From UBA6244 sp963676875 (lineage in GTDB: Bacteria > Bacteroidota > Bacteroidia > Bacteroidales > F082), in assembly GCA_963676875.1 (NCBI GenBank), contig OY781436.1, positions 1,736,001-1,800,000 of the forward strand: DNA of 64,000 nt, read 5' to 3'. This document shows positions 44,932-53,360 of the stretch, piece by piece. Every line of letters begins with the position of its first letter. The first letter of the stretch is position 1. The notes below the pieces were generated by a model, which had not been told where the DNA came from, searched no databases, and worked only from the letters and a program-made list of their open reading frames with translations. The translations under genes were made by a program, and so were the position numbers.

Positions 44932-46500
44932 TTATTTGACGGCGACCGTTTTTGTCCCTTTTTGATTGGCCACGGAATAACCAAACTCAAAAACCATTTT
45001 CGTGACCTTTTCGATTTTGCTAAAATCGATCCTCCCGATGTCGTCATGGGGGGTGTGAACATCTGCATGGATACCTGAAATAAACAGAAAAGCAGGCACT
45101 CCTTTGTTTTCAAATGTATTGTGGTCGCTTGCTCCCAACTCCAGGTTTTCTTTAGCAATTATGTCCATGCCTGCATCTTTTGCCGCGGTTTGGAGTTTAT
45201 CCAGCATTTCCTTGTTATCCACCACAGAATACATCAATACCTTGTCGGATTCCGTTACCGTCAGCTCATATCCGTGGAAAGTCCCCGTGTCGGAGGGCAG
45301 TTTGGTTCTTCCAATCATGTCGAGGTTGATATCCATCAAAGTTTTTTCCAATGGAACGATGGGTTTTTCCACATAATATTGAGATCCAATCAAGCCTCGG
45401 TCTTCTCCGTTTAACCAAGCAAATACAATGGTTCGTCGGGGCTTTTTTTTCAATGATTTGAAAGCACGGGCTATTTCCAACAGCGCCACTGTGCCCGAAG
45501 CATTGTCGTCGGCGCCATTGAGTACCTCGCCCTTTTCGTTGGGGCCTTCATGATCGAAATGTGCTGTATAAATGATACATTCATCCTTTAATTCGGGATC
45601 GCTGCCTTCAATCATGCCGATAACGTTGTTCGCCACGAAATCCCGGGTGGTAACTCCTGTTTTCACCTGAGCTACCCTCTCAGGAATATCCATTGAAAAG
45701 GGTTTTCCGGTTTGGTCGATCATATCCTGTAGTTCCGCAAGTTGGTGACCCGTTGTTTTCAGTAGCAGGTTGGCTGCATCTGGTGTAATAAATGCATATT
45801 GAAATTTGGATATACGGGCGGGCTTCACCTCTGTGGACAATATTTCAGCACCTATCAAGCCGGCATATCCCGAAGCATAGACATCCGGAAACTTGTTTTT
45901 GGGATCGTAAACATACAGAATTGCTTTGGCACCGGCCTTCGCTATGCGTCCGAGCTTGGGGAATTCTTCCTTGTAGTCAAACATCCCGTCACCACTTCCC
46001 TCTTCCACCATTTTAGGGTTGCGGGTCATGATCAGAACAATTTTGTCTTTCACCTCCACATCCTGCAAATCGTCGTATCCGGTTTCCTTATTCTGATAGC
46101 CATATCCGGCAAATACAACGCCTCCGCTTACATCGAGGGTGCTGCCGGGTGTAAATATGGTGGCAAGCGAATCTGTTGAAAAAACTTCTTTTCCACCGGA
46201 ATCAAAAAGCTTGAAACAGGTGTTTTTTTTGTCAATGGTTTTAGAGGTAATGACCATGGGTTGGTAATAATCGCCTGTTTCGGCTATGGGACTCAATCCC
46301 ATTTCCATCAGTTTTGTTTTTAAAAAAAGTGCCGCTATTTCGTTTTCTTCGGAGGGCATCTCTCTTCCTTTCAGGTTATCGGAGGCGAGAAATGTCATAT
46401 TGGCTTTTAAACGCATGGGGCTAATGGCCGAAAGTCCATCTTTTTGCGCCTGCACGAGAAAAGAAAGCAACATGAATGAGATAAGAAATATTTTTTTCAT
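44932..46500 (-). CDS. M28-family aminopeptidase with PA domain
   Basis: 522 residues with signal peptide MKKIFLISFMLLSFLVQAQ. A protease-associated (PA) insert occupies about 120-260 (GVVFAGYGYQNKETGYDDL). The M28 di-zinc core follows: IIYTAHFDHEG (His, Asp), NGADDNASGTVALLE (bridging Asp), FAWLNGEDRGLIGS (catalytic Glu and ligand), NLDMIGR and LGASDHNTF (last His). These enzymes remove N-terminal residues from peptides, in the periplasm or outside. First gene of the seven-gene peptidase run, downstream of the conserved promoter element copy B. Confidence 0.94.
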   Translation of the reverse strand: MKKIFLISFMLLSFLVQAQKDGLSAISPMRLKANMTFLASDNLKGREMPSEENEIAALFLKTKLMEMGLSPIAETGDYYQPMVITSKTIDKKNTCFKLFDSGGKEVFSTDSLATIFTPGSTLDVSGGVVFAGYGYQNKETGYDDLQDVEVKDKIVLIMTRNPKMVEEGSGDGMFDYKEEFPKLGRIAKAGAKAILYVYDPKNKFPDVYASGYAGLIGAEILSTEVKPARISKFQYAFITPDAANLLLKTTGHQLAELQDMIDQTGKPFSMDIPERVAQVKTGVTTRDFVANNVIGMIEGSDPELKDECIIYTAHFDHEGPNEKGEVLNGADDNASGTVALLEIARAFKSLKKKPRRTIVFAWLNGEDRGLIGSQYYVEKPIVPLEKTLMDINLDMIGRTKLPSDTGTFHGYELTVTESDKVLMYSVVDNKEMLDKLQTAAKDAGMDIIAKENLELGASDHNTFENKGVPAFLFISGIHADVHTPHDDIGRIDFSKIEKVTKMVFEFGYSVANQKGTKTVAVK

Positions 46501-46563
46501 TTGATTAAGTTTTATGGTCCAACAATAAATCGTTCTGCTTTATAAGATTCTGGTATATTTTTT

Positions 46564-46571
46564 CAAATGTA
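46564..46571 (-). promoter_or_regulatory. -7 element of the peptidase operon
   Basis: Minus strand TACATTTG, a full TAnnTTTG match 64 bp upstream of the M28 ATG. The start of the TTCGGTAAGCGAC block is exactly 57 bp away, the same as for the promoter at 28893. No -33 TTTG at standard spacing, consistent with activator dependence. Confidence 0.65.
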
Positions 46572-46598
46572 TATGGCACTAATAAGAAATCTGAATGC

Positions 46599-46654
46599 AA
46601 ATAGGTATTAGGTTATTTGATTCGGTAAGCGACAAAAGAATCCGGTAAAACAAA
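46599..46654 (-). promoter_or_regulatory. Conserved 56-bp regulatory element, copy B
   Basis: Matches 28928-28983 at 50 of 56 bases with no gap. Half-sites GGTRT/GGTAA at 46604, 46624 and 46644 keep the 20-bp period. Orientation and distance to the -7 box are the same as in copy A, while the sequence between element and -7 box is not conserved, so the element itself is under selection or recently copied. Confidence 0.7.
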
Positions 46655-46772
46655 TCCATCGTATGTTCATATTTCAGAAAATGTTCTCCCTCATGTATTT
46701 TTCCGCGCTTCAACTGAATTATTATCCTTGATTGATTCATGGTTTGTTATATTGCAGTTTACGGGTCTGATT

Positions 46773-49205
46773 TTAATGATCCAACCCGCTGTCGAAGTTC
46801 ATATCCGGCGAACCGGTTGTTTTTTGTCGTTTAAAGTTGTTGAATTTGTAGGTCAAAGTCATCATAAAGGTGGGGCCTTCGTATTTGAACCAGGTATGTG
46901 CCTTAAAGTTGGTTCCCTGGCTGTCTTGGATATATATTCCCGAATCGAAGGTGTTGTGCGAGCGCAATGCCACCGTCAGACTGCGGCTTAAGAAGCTCCG
47001 CTTGAGGAAAAAGTCGAAGTAATAAAAATCCTGCGACTTTCCCTGTGGCAAGATGGAAGGACCGTAGTAGATGGCCAAAAATTCCAGGTAGGTTTTTTTC
47101 ACAATGAAGGTGGTACGAAAACTGCCATTCCACATAAAACTTTGGTTATCTACCTGATAGCCTGTTTTCAAGGTGCCTTCCATGGTGTTGTAGTAAGCAC
47201 TGGCATTGAGGTTCATCCGCCACCAGGGTTTGAGGTTGATATTGGTCATAAGCTCCAGTCCCGTAGCGGTTTCCCGACGAAGGTTTTCGTAACTCTCATA
47301 GTAAATGCCGTTGCGTTCGGTGGTGGCACTAACAATGGAGTTGGTGGTGATTCGAGTAAAAAGTTCGGTGCTTAACAACACAACATCGTTTTGAAGGGCA
47401 TATCCCGTTTGAATAGAATGGGTAAAGTCGGGCAACAACTCAGGGTTGCCCACATGCAGCATGTTGCGACCCGTGGACGAAACGGCGGGAATAAGCATCC
47501 ATTCGTTGGGGCGGTTTACCCGTCGGCTATAGCTCAGGCTTAGTTGCTGGCCATGTTTCATTTCACGCGATACATGCAGCGATGGAAACAAATTGATTTC
47601 ATCGAGTTGGTAAGTATTCTGGGCAAACTTTTCCTTCAATAACCTATTATTCATTTCTACCCTCACCCCGCCTTTGATGGAAACACCTTTCAACTGCATG
47701 CCCAGCATGCCATAAAGGCCGTTCACCATGTGCCGAAAATCCATGTGATCGGTCATGCTGCCGTCGGAAATCCAGCCCTCCGCATCCGGAAAGAAATAAA
47801 GATATTCGTAATTGGTTCCGGAAAATTTGCCCTCGCTTTGCCATCCTGTTTCAAACATGATTTTCTCCGAAAGGGGCAAGGTGTAATCCACATTCAGGCG
47901 AACCTGATTGCGATGGGAACGGCTGTTCAATTGAAACTCATTCAAACTGTCAGAGTTCATTTCCGTGTCGGGGTAATTTTCCGTTATATGATTGGGTGTA
48001 TCATTCCTTAGGTGAACATAATACAGGTTGATATCCAGCTTGTTGTCTTCCTTTGAAAAAAGCCGGGAATAGCCGGCGTTTCCACTCACATAGGTGTTGG
48101 TGATGAGAAAACGATCCGCCATGGCTATCCCATTGGTGTCCGGAGAATAGTTGTTGAATGTCTGCATGTTGGAGTTTATTCTTCTGTCGAACTCCCATTG
48201 CCCGATTTTGGCATCCAGACTCCAGGTGTTTTTGGCATTGGGATTCAACGAAAAACCACCTGAAACCTGATAATTTCTCCAATAAAGGTCGCGATCGGAG
48301 GCAATGAATTGGCTTTGGGTGGTATCGCCGGTGTAGGCTTCCCGTGAGTCGGTACTTTCGGTTTGCTTGCGTTTGTTGGAATAGGTGGCATTCAGATATG
48401 AAGTGAGGGCTTTTCCCCGGTGGTTGACCATCACGTTGGTGGTGTATTTATCGCCCGTTGCCAGGGTAAGTGTTGCCTGGGCGCTTGTGCCATTTGACTT
48501 TTGCTTTTTCATGATCAAATTGATGATACCGGTGGTACCGTCGGCGTCGTATTTTACTCCCGGGTTGGTGATGATCTCGATTTTTTCAACCGCATTGGCA
48601 GGTGTTTGGTTCAATGTTTCGGTGGCATCCAACACTGTGGGACGGCCATCGATGAGCACAGTAAAGCTGGTGCTTCCCCTCAGGGTAATGTTGCCCGCGC
48701 CATCCACTTGTACCGACGGAACATTGGCCAGCGCGTCCGCCGCTACCCCACCCTCTGCTCCCGCTTGAGCCGACACTTGAATCACTTGTTTATCAACCTT
48801 GAAACGTACATAGTCGTTATTGGCCACCACTTCGGCTTCCTTTAAATTGATGCTTAAAGGTTCCATTGATAAGACGCCCAAATCAACAGACTTTCCTTTG
48901 TCCAATTCAATATTATTCACCTCCAGGGTGTGAAAACCCATAAAATGAATTTTTAAGAAATAGACCCCATTGTCGAGTTTTTCAATGGCAAAACGCCCAT
49001 CAGCCGACGAAACCGTGCCTGTTATCAAAGCGCTGTCGGAAGCCTTGTATAGTACCAGATTGGCATATTCGATGGGGGTTCCCGTAAGATGATCCACCAC
49101 CACTCCCGTGATGGAGGCCGACCTTGGAACAATGTTTTCGGAAGCGTATAATTGACTGAATTCAAGACATATAACGATCAACAAAAGTGAACTGAAGAGT
49201 TTCAT
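46773..49205 (-). CDS. Outer membrane beta-barrel protein (TonB-receptor-like)
   Basis: 810 residues from the ATG at 49205 (MKLFSSLLLIVICLEFSQLYASE); the in-frame ATG at 49241 adds residues that spoil the signal peptide. An N-terminal CarboxypepD_reg-like domain (ITGVVVDHLTGTPIEYANLVL) precedes a plug (ALANVPSVQVDGAGNITLRG, VLIDGRPTVLDAT, AVEKIEIITNPGVKYDADGTTGIINLI) and a C-terminal barrel. Same broad family as 16587-19337 but a different subgroup with a clearer TonB-type plug. Ligand unknown. Divergent from a LytS/LytTR pair. Confidence 0.9.
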   Translation of the reverse strand: MKLFSSLLLIVICLEFSQLYASENIVPRSASITGVVVDHLTGTPIEYANLVLYKASDSALITGTVSSADGRFAIEKLDNGVYFLKIHFMGFHTLEVNNIELDKGKSVDLGVLSMEPLSINLKEAEVVANNDYVRFKVDKQVIQVSAQAGAEGGVAADALANVPSVQVDGAGNITLRGSTSFTVLIDGRPTVLDATETLNQTPANAVEKIEIITNPGVKYDADGTTGIINLIMKKQKSNGTSAQATLTLATGDKYTTNVMVNHRGKALTSYLNATYSNKRKQTESTDSREAYTGDTTQSQFIASDRDLYWRNYQVSGGFSLNPNAKNTWSLDAKIGQWEFDRRINSNMQTFNNYSPDTNGIAMADRFLITNTYVSGNAGYSRLFSKEDNKLDINLYYVHLRNDTPNHITENYPDTEMNSDSLNEFQLNSRSHRNQVRLNVDYTLPLSEKIMFETGWQSEGKFSGTNYEYLYFFPDAEGWISDGSMTDHMDFRHMVNGLYGMLGMQLKGVSIKGGVRVEMNNRLLKEKFAQNTYQLDEINLFPSLHVSREMKHGQQLSLSYSRRVNRPNEWMLIPAVSSTGRNMLHVGNPELLPDFTHSIQTGYALQNDVVLLSTELFTRITTNSIVSATTERNGIYYESYENLRRETATGLELMTNINLKPWWRMNLNASAYYNTMEGTLKTGYQVDNQSFMWNGSFRTTFIVKKTYLEFLAIYYGPSILPQGKSQDFYYFDFFLKRSFLSRSLTVALRSHNTFDSGIYIQDSQGTNFKAHTWFKYEGPTFMMTLTYKFNNFKRQKTTGSPDMNFDSGLDH

Positions 49206-49282
49206 ATTCTTTAATTTTCTCACAAAATAATCCATCAACAAGCAGATTTACAAATGAATTCAACCAAGCCTGCAAACAAATT

Positions 49283-49303
49283 AACCACCCACAATTGGCG
49301 GTT
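49283..49303. promoter_or_regulatory. Dyad between the barrel gene and the LytS/LytTR operon
   Basis: AACCACC (49283-49289) and GGCGGTT (49297-49303) form an inverted repeat with one mismatch around CACAATT. It lies about 80 bp from the barrel start and 110 bp from the kinase start. TAATTTTG at 49392-49399 is a -7 match for the kinase operon. Operator function is only a suggestion. Confidence 0.35.
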
Positions 49304-49411
49304 TCGTTGAACAAAAAAGGGCATTGATTGATAAAAACCGGCAGGTTGTTTATTGTAAGAACTGTTGGGAAGAATAAAGTAAAAAGTTACTTAATTTTGT
49401 GAGAAAAAGAA

Positions 49412-50428
49412 ATGTCAGGTAAGCGTGCTTTGAATGTTATCCCATTGATTTTTTGGTTGTTTATCGTTTCCATCAAACTCATCGGGATTTTGCCCATGTA
49501 TGAAGGCGAACGCCTCATGAACACCCTTACCACTTTGTACATCATCACCCCTTTGGAAATAGTCAGCTTTGCTTTTTTTTACTACCTCATCATTCCTTCA
49601 TTGGTACTGAAAAAACGGTTGGGTATCAACATCTCGTTGTCCCTTCTTTTTATCCTCTTATATGGGTTTGTATGGGTTTGGGTTTATCACATCACCGGCC
49701 GGATAGCTACCCGCGATGAGTCTCAAATCATATATGTAGCCAGTTATGGACACACCATATTAAGTACCCTATATGCTTTTGTATTAAGGCTTTCGGTGGA
49801 TTGGTTTAACAAATACCGACGGCAGAAGGAGCTCGAAAAGCAAAACAGCCTTACCGAACTGGCATTGCTTCGATCGCAAATCAACCCCCATTTTTTGTTC
49901 AATACCCTCAACAACATCCATGCGTTCAGCACCCGCGATCCCGAAAAAACGTCGTTTGCCATCATCAAATTGTCGGAAATTATGCGGTATATGTTGTATG
50001 AAGCATCCCATGAAAAGGTGATGCTGGATCAGGAGGTGGACTATATCCGGAATTTTATTGCCTTGCAGAAACTGCGTTTTCAGGAAATGGAGTTCGTTCG
50101 CTTTACGGTGGAAGGAAACACTACCGGAATACAAATTCCCCCCATGATTTTTCTTCCATTTATCGAAAACGCCTTCAAACACGGCACGGTAGGGACTACC
50201 CACGCCATCGAAATCGATTTGAATTGTACACACGATGAGCTTTTATTCAGTTGTAAAAACCAAATTAAACCTCCCAGCAAAACCGAACAAAATCAACCCG
50301 GAGGTCTGGGCATTAAAAACATCCGGCGCCGGCTGGAGATTCTGTTTCCGGGACAGCATCAGCTGGATATCCGTGAAGAAAAAAATGTCTATATTGTGGA
50401 ACTAAACATCAACCTCCATGGTAATTAA
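49412..50428 (+). CDS. LytS-type sensor histidine kinase
   Basis: 338 residues with four TM helices (about 8-28, 42-62, 72-92, 108-128), a short coiled coil and the His_kinase domain: His160 in LLRSQINPHFLFNTLNN and N-box FLPFIENAFKHG. No extracytoplasmic sensor domain, so the signal is probably within or at the membrane. Its stop overlaps the regulator start by 11 bp. Confidence 0.92.
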   Translation: MSGKRALNVIPLIFWLFIVSIKLIGILPMYEGERLMNTLTTLYIITPLEIVSFAFFYYLIIPSLVLKKRLGINISLSLLFILLYGFVWVWVYHITGRIATRDESQIIYVASYGHTILSTLYAFVLRLSVDWFNKYRRQKELEKQNSLTELALLRSQINPHFLFNTLNNIHAFSTRDPEKTSFAIIKLSEIMRYMLYEASHEKVMLDQEVDYIRNFIALQKLRFQEMEFVRFTVEGNTTGIQIPPMIFLPFIENAFKHGTVGTTHAIEIDLNCTHDELLFSCKNQIKPPSKTEQNQPGGLGIKNIRRRLEILFPGQHQLDIREEKNVYIVELNINLHGN

Positions 50429-51131
50429 CTGCGTAGTGATCGACGACGAATATCCGGCCATTCAGCAGATGGAAGATTATATCAGCCGAGTGCCGTTTCT
50501 CAGACTGCTGAAAAGTTTTAACAATGCCATCGAGTCGCTCAAATTTCTGCAAACCAACCCGGTAGATGTGTTGTTCCTCGACATCGAAATGGAAGGGTTT
50601 TCGGGTCTGCAACTCATCAAAGTGCTGCAACACAAACCCAAAATTATCCTGACCACCGCCTACGACCAGTACGCCCTCAAAGCCTTTGATTTGAATGTAT
50701 CCGACTACCTCCTAAAACCCATTTCATTCGAACGGTTTATCCAGGCCATCGACAAGTTGTTTGATCTGTTTGTACAGGAAAAACCCGTTGACACTTCTGT
50801 AAACCAATACCGAAGAGATTACTTTTTTGTGAAAACCGAATACCGCATGCAACGGGTCGATTTCAATGACATCTTGTTTGTGGAAGGGATGAAAGAATAC
50901 TTACGCATCCATACCAAAACAGAGAAAATCATGGTTCTCGAAAGTTTTAAAAACCTCGAAGAAAGCCTTCCGTCGGATCAATTTGCCCGTGTTCACAAGT
51001 CGTATCTGGTGGCCTTAAACAAAATTGATCGCATCGAAAAAAACCGGATTACCATTGGGGAAACGCTGATCCCCATCAGCGAAACCTACAAGGATGCTTT
51101 TTTTATGCTGGTTAAGCGGGATGGTGTTTAG
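50418..51131 (+). CDS. LytTR-family response regulator
   Basis: 237 residues: receiver domain with Asp55 (PVDVLFLDIEMEGFSG), Lys in YLLKPI, then LytTR from about residue 133 (YFFVKTEYRMQRVDFNDILFVEGMKEYLRI..., QFARVHKSYLVALNKI). Co-translated with the kinase. Candidate regulator of the divergent barrel gene. Confidence 0.93.
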   Translation: MVINCVVIDDEYPAIQQMEDYISRVPFLRLLKSFNNAIESLKFLQTNPVDVLFLDIEMEGFSGLQLIKVLQHKPKIILTTAYDQYALKAFDLNVSDYLLKPISFERFIQAIDKLFDLFVQEKPVDTSVNQYRRDYFFVKTEYRMQRVDFNDILFVEGMKEYLRIHTKTEKIMVLESFKNLEESLPSDQFARVHKSYLVALNKIDRIEKNRITIGETLIPISETYKDAFFMLVKRDGV

Positions 51132-51469
51132 GGGGTTCAAGGGTTCAAACGTTCAAGGGCTCACCCCGAAGGCTTTCGGGGCAAGCGTTCAAGCGTTCAA
51201 GCGTTCAGGGGTTCAAACGTTCAACCCAGAAAGTTTTCGGGGCAAGCGTTCAAGCGTTTGCTTGTTATGATGTTTATGTATAACTGTCCACTTACTCTCT
51301 ACTCCTTACTGATTACTGACTATTCCCTCCCGAAGGGACTACATGTTTATAGATTGAATTTGTTCTACAATTGATACGACCCCAACGGGGTCGAATGTCG
51401 TACCCCTATTTATCAATAAATATGAAAATCCAAAGGATACTGTTCAATCTGTCAAGGTCTTAAACCCTG
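51132..51469. repeat. Low-complexity GTTCAA repeats and REP-like hairpins
   Basis: 51132-51260 is a degenerate tandem array of about ten GTTCAA words, mostly every 8-9 bp (GCGTTCAA, GGGTTCAA), interrupted by a hairpin CCCCGAA-GGCT-TTCGGGG (51164-51181) and a decayed second copy. 51280-51330 has a pyrimidine-rich run (CTCTACTCCTTACTG) like the tails of the 1.8-2.9 kb array. Then come TCCC-GAA-GGGA (51328-51338) and CGACCCC-AAC-GGGGTCG (51377-51393), the latter sharing its ATACGACCCC/GGGTCGAATG flanks with 24693-24717. No gene seen. Confidence 0.75.
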
Positions 51470-52132
51470 TCAATGCTCCGGTACATACCCCCATCTTTTT
51501 AAATCCTCCTCGCCTTCAATCTGTTTGATGCCTCCGTCGTAAAGAAGCCTGTAGCTGTTGGCCACATCCATCACATTACGGTAGTCATGATCAGTCAATA
51601 CGATTGCTTTGGAATGCGAAGCCCTTGTAATAAGTGGCTTGATGGCCTCAATCATCACCGGAGATATGCCATTGAAAGGCTCGTCGAGCAGCACGAACCT
51701 GGCCTTGGAATTCAACAGCAGTTTGATGGCAACATAGCGCAACTCTCCTCCCGACAAAGTGGATACTTTGCTCATCATCAGTTTGTTCAGGAGTGCGTCA
51801 TCGAAAAACACTTCCTCCATAGCCCGACCCAAATACAACCGAACCACCTTTCGGATGGTCAAATGCCTGGGTAGAAATTCATGTTGGGGTAAATAAGCTA
51901 TGGTATCCCTAACGGTAAATGGCCTGTTCATTACTTGTCCGTTTATCCGGATAAATTTCCTTTCCGCGTCCAGCGAGCCAAACAAAATTTTAAACAATGT
52001 GGACTTTCCGGAACCATTGCGTCCAATCAATCCAATGATGTCTCCGGTGGTACACTTCAGGTAAATGTCGGTGAGCACCTGCCTTCCGGCAAACGACTTG
52101 ATGACGCTGTCTATTTCCAGAGTGTTTACCAT
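51470..52132 (-). CDS. ABC transporter ATP-binding protein
   Basis: 220 residues. Walker A GRNGSGKST at 37-45, Q-loop YLPQHEFLP, signature LSGGE at 126-130, Walker B FVLLDEP at 146-152 and H-loop His182 (VLTDHD). It should energise export or a membrane process with the small membrane protein whose gene overlaps its start by 7 bp. No large permease or substrate-binding protein is nearby, so the transport role is uncertain. Confidence 0.92.
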   Translation of the reverse strand: MVNTLEIDSVIKSFAGRQVLTDIYLKCTTGDIIGLIGRNGSGKSTLFKILFGSLDAERKFIRINGQVMNRPFTVRDTIAYLPQHEFLPRHLTIRKVVRLYLGRAMEEVFFDDALLNKLMMSKVSTLSGGELRYVAIKLLLNSKARFVLLDEPFNGISPVMIEAIKPLITRASHSKAIVLTDHDYRNVMDVANSYRLLYDGGIKQIEGEEDLKRWGYVPEH

Positions 52133-52464
52133 AAAGACAGGATGAATAACAACAAGATGCCGGTCAGTACATTGAAAACCATGCTCATCACAATCAGGTT
52201 GGATTTGGTTAAGCCGAGATTATAATAAAAATAGTATTCATTGTTTCGGGAAATTTCCTTGTAAAACAAACTGAATAAAGGACCACCTGTCATGGTGATT
52301 ATGGGAAACGACCACGGCCAAACCACGACAGAGATTCCCAGAGAAAACACCCAGTTCAACAATAGGGTACTCTTATGAAACTCCCAGAAAAGAGATATTT
52401 TAGTCATAATCAATTGGGCAAGAATATATTGCTTGAATGATAAACGAACGAATCTGAGTATCAT
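52126..52464 (-). CDS. Small membrane protein, likely partner of the ABC ATPase
   Basis: 112 residues with about three TM segments (centred near 42, 58 and 100). It does not resemble a full permease of about 250-300 residues, and no frame continues it upstream, so it is either a minimal TMD or a remnant. The 7-bp overlap with the ATPase gene implies translational coupling. Confidence 0.7.
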   Translation of the reverse strand: MILRFVRLSFKQYILAQLIMTKISLFWEFHKSTLLLNWVFSLGISVVVWPWSFPIITMTGGPLFSLFYKEISRNNEYYFYYNLGLTKSNLIVMSMVFNVLTGILLLFILSLW

Positions 52465-52511
52465 TGTGGAGTGTGAATTTGTATTCCTTACAAATCACTC
52501 GAAAAATCTAC

Positions 52512-52975
52512 ATGAAAAGTGAGCCGGAGAACCTTACTATTTTGATTATCGGCAATGTGCTAATGGGTGATGAAGGAATTGGGGTTCAGGCACTCCGATA
52601 CCTTGAAACCCAAAGTCTGCCACCACATGTTGATTTATTGCATGTGGGAACAAGCGGTTATTACAACCTGTCTGTTCTGGAAACCTATCAAAACATTATT
52701 ATGATTGATGCCACCATAAATGACGATCCTCTTGGCACCTTAAAACTAGATGAACCCCGATTTGCTTCATATTTTCCTAAAGTGCTCAGCTCACACGTTA
52801 TCGGTAAAAAGACCTGATCGAATCAGCTGCCTTACTGAATCACCTGCCCAAGATTTATCTCATCACGGTTACCATTGCCGAACTTAAGGATTTGACCCTC
52901 GATTTGTCGCTCGAAATTGCTGCTGCTATTCCCGGAATCCACAAAATGATTATACAAATTTGGGACGAAAGTTAA
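52512..52975 (+). pseudogene. Hydrogenase-maturation-protease-like (HyaD, A31) gene with a -1 frameshift
   Basis: From ATG 52512 the frame reads ILIIGNVLMGDEGIGVQALRYLE, then IIMIDATINDDPLG and LSSHVIG: the Glu, Asp and His nickel-binding blocks of HyaD-family endopeptidases. It then stops at 52817. Shifting by one base at the A-run GGTAAAAAGACC (about 52802-52813) restores the expected C-terminus (KDLIESAALLNHLPKIYLI..., ending QIWDES at 52975). One A is missing relative to an intact gene of about 154 codons. It is either a pseudogene, a sequencing error in a homopolymer, or (less likely) frameshifted in translation. There is no hydrogenase gene in the window. Confidence 0.85.
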
Positions 52976-53114
52976 TTTATATTTGTTCTAATTTTCTGAA
53001 AAACAGTTGTTTTTCACGGTTATTTATAATCTTTTAGAATGTCCGCATGAAAGATAGTCTCCATATAACCAACTATATATTACTTGATCATTTAAAGCCT
53101 ACACAAAAATTCCT

Positions 53115-53169
53115 TACATTTGACGTCGGTGGAAAAAATTGGCCCAACCCCATAAGCTATTCTGGGGTT
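53115..53169 (+). promoter_or_regulatory. -7 element and 5' leader hairpin before the kinase cluster
   Basis: TACATTTG (53115-53122) matches TAnnTTTG. Downstream, AACCCCA (53146-53152) pairs with TGGGGTT (53163-53169), and an AT-rich tract ATAAATTTTTAA follows. The hairpin would lie in the leader of the PAS-stub/hybrid-kinase transcript and could be an attenuator or stabiliser. The preceding stretch 52976-53114 shows nothing else. Confidence 0.4.
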
Positions 53170-53198
53170 ATAAATTTTTAACCTAAGGCATAAGATCA

Positions 53199-53360
53199 AT
53201 GAAAAGTAATATTTCAAATATTGAACCTTTAGAAAAGGTTTGGAATGCATCAAATGGTGAAATGGTACTTTCTGATAAAAATGGTGCCGTATTAAAGGCA
53301 AATCAGCAATACGGAGATAGAAAAAGATATCATCAAATAACCTGCTATGACAACAAGTAA
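53199..53360 (+). CDS. 53-residue PAS-domain stub, overlapping the hybrid kinase start
   Basis: ATG at 53199 to TAA at 53358-53360. The product (MKSNISNIEPLEKVWNASNG, EMVLSDKNGAVLKANQQYGD, RKRYHQITCYDNK) has the beginning of a PAS domain: W-N-A-S-x-G-x-x-L-x-D-x-x-G-x-V-L-x-x-N. The rest of the PAS fold is missing. It overlaps the hybrid kinase ATG (53347) by 14 bp in another frame. I read it as the truncated N-terminus of a former PAS sensor, now possibly acting only as a coupled leader ORF. Confidence 0.55.
   Translation: MKSNISNIEPLEKVWNASNGEMVLSDKNGAVLKANQQYGDRKRYHQITCYDNK

Noticed and set aside
46564..46654. Treating the shared 56-bp element as a transposon end
   Set aside because: Both copies keep the same orientation and distance to a promoter, have no terminal inverted repeats or target duplications, and contain regularly spaced half-sites, so a binding site fits better, although a copied promoter fragment is not excluded.
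52800..52816. Programmed -1 frameshift in the HyaD-like gene
   Set aside because: The site is T-AAA-AAG, so the P-site codon would slip onto TAA; no stimulatory stem-loop is evident after it. A single-base deletion or read error is simpler.
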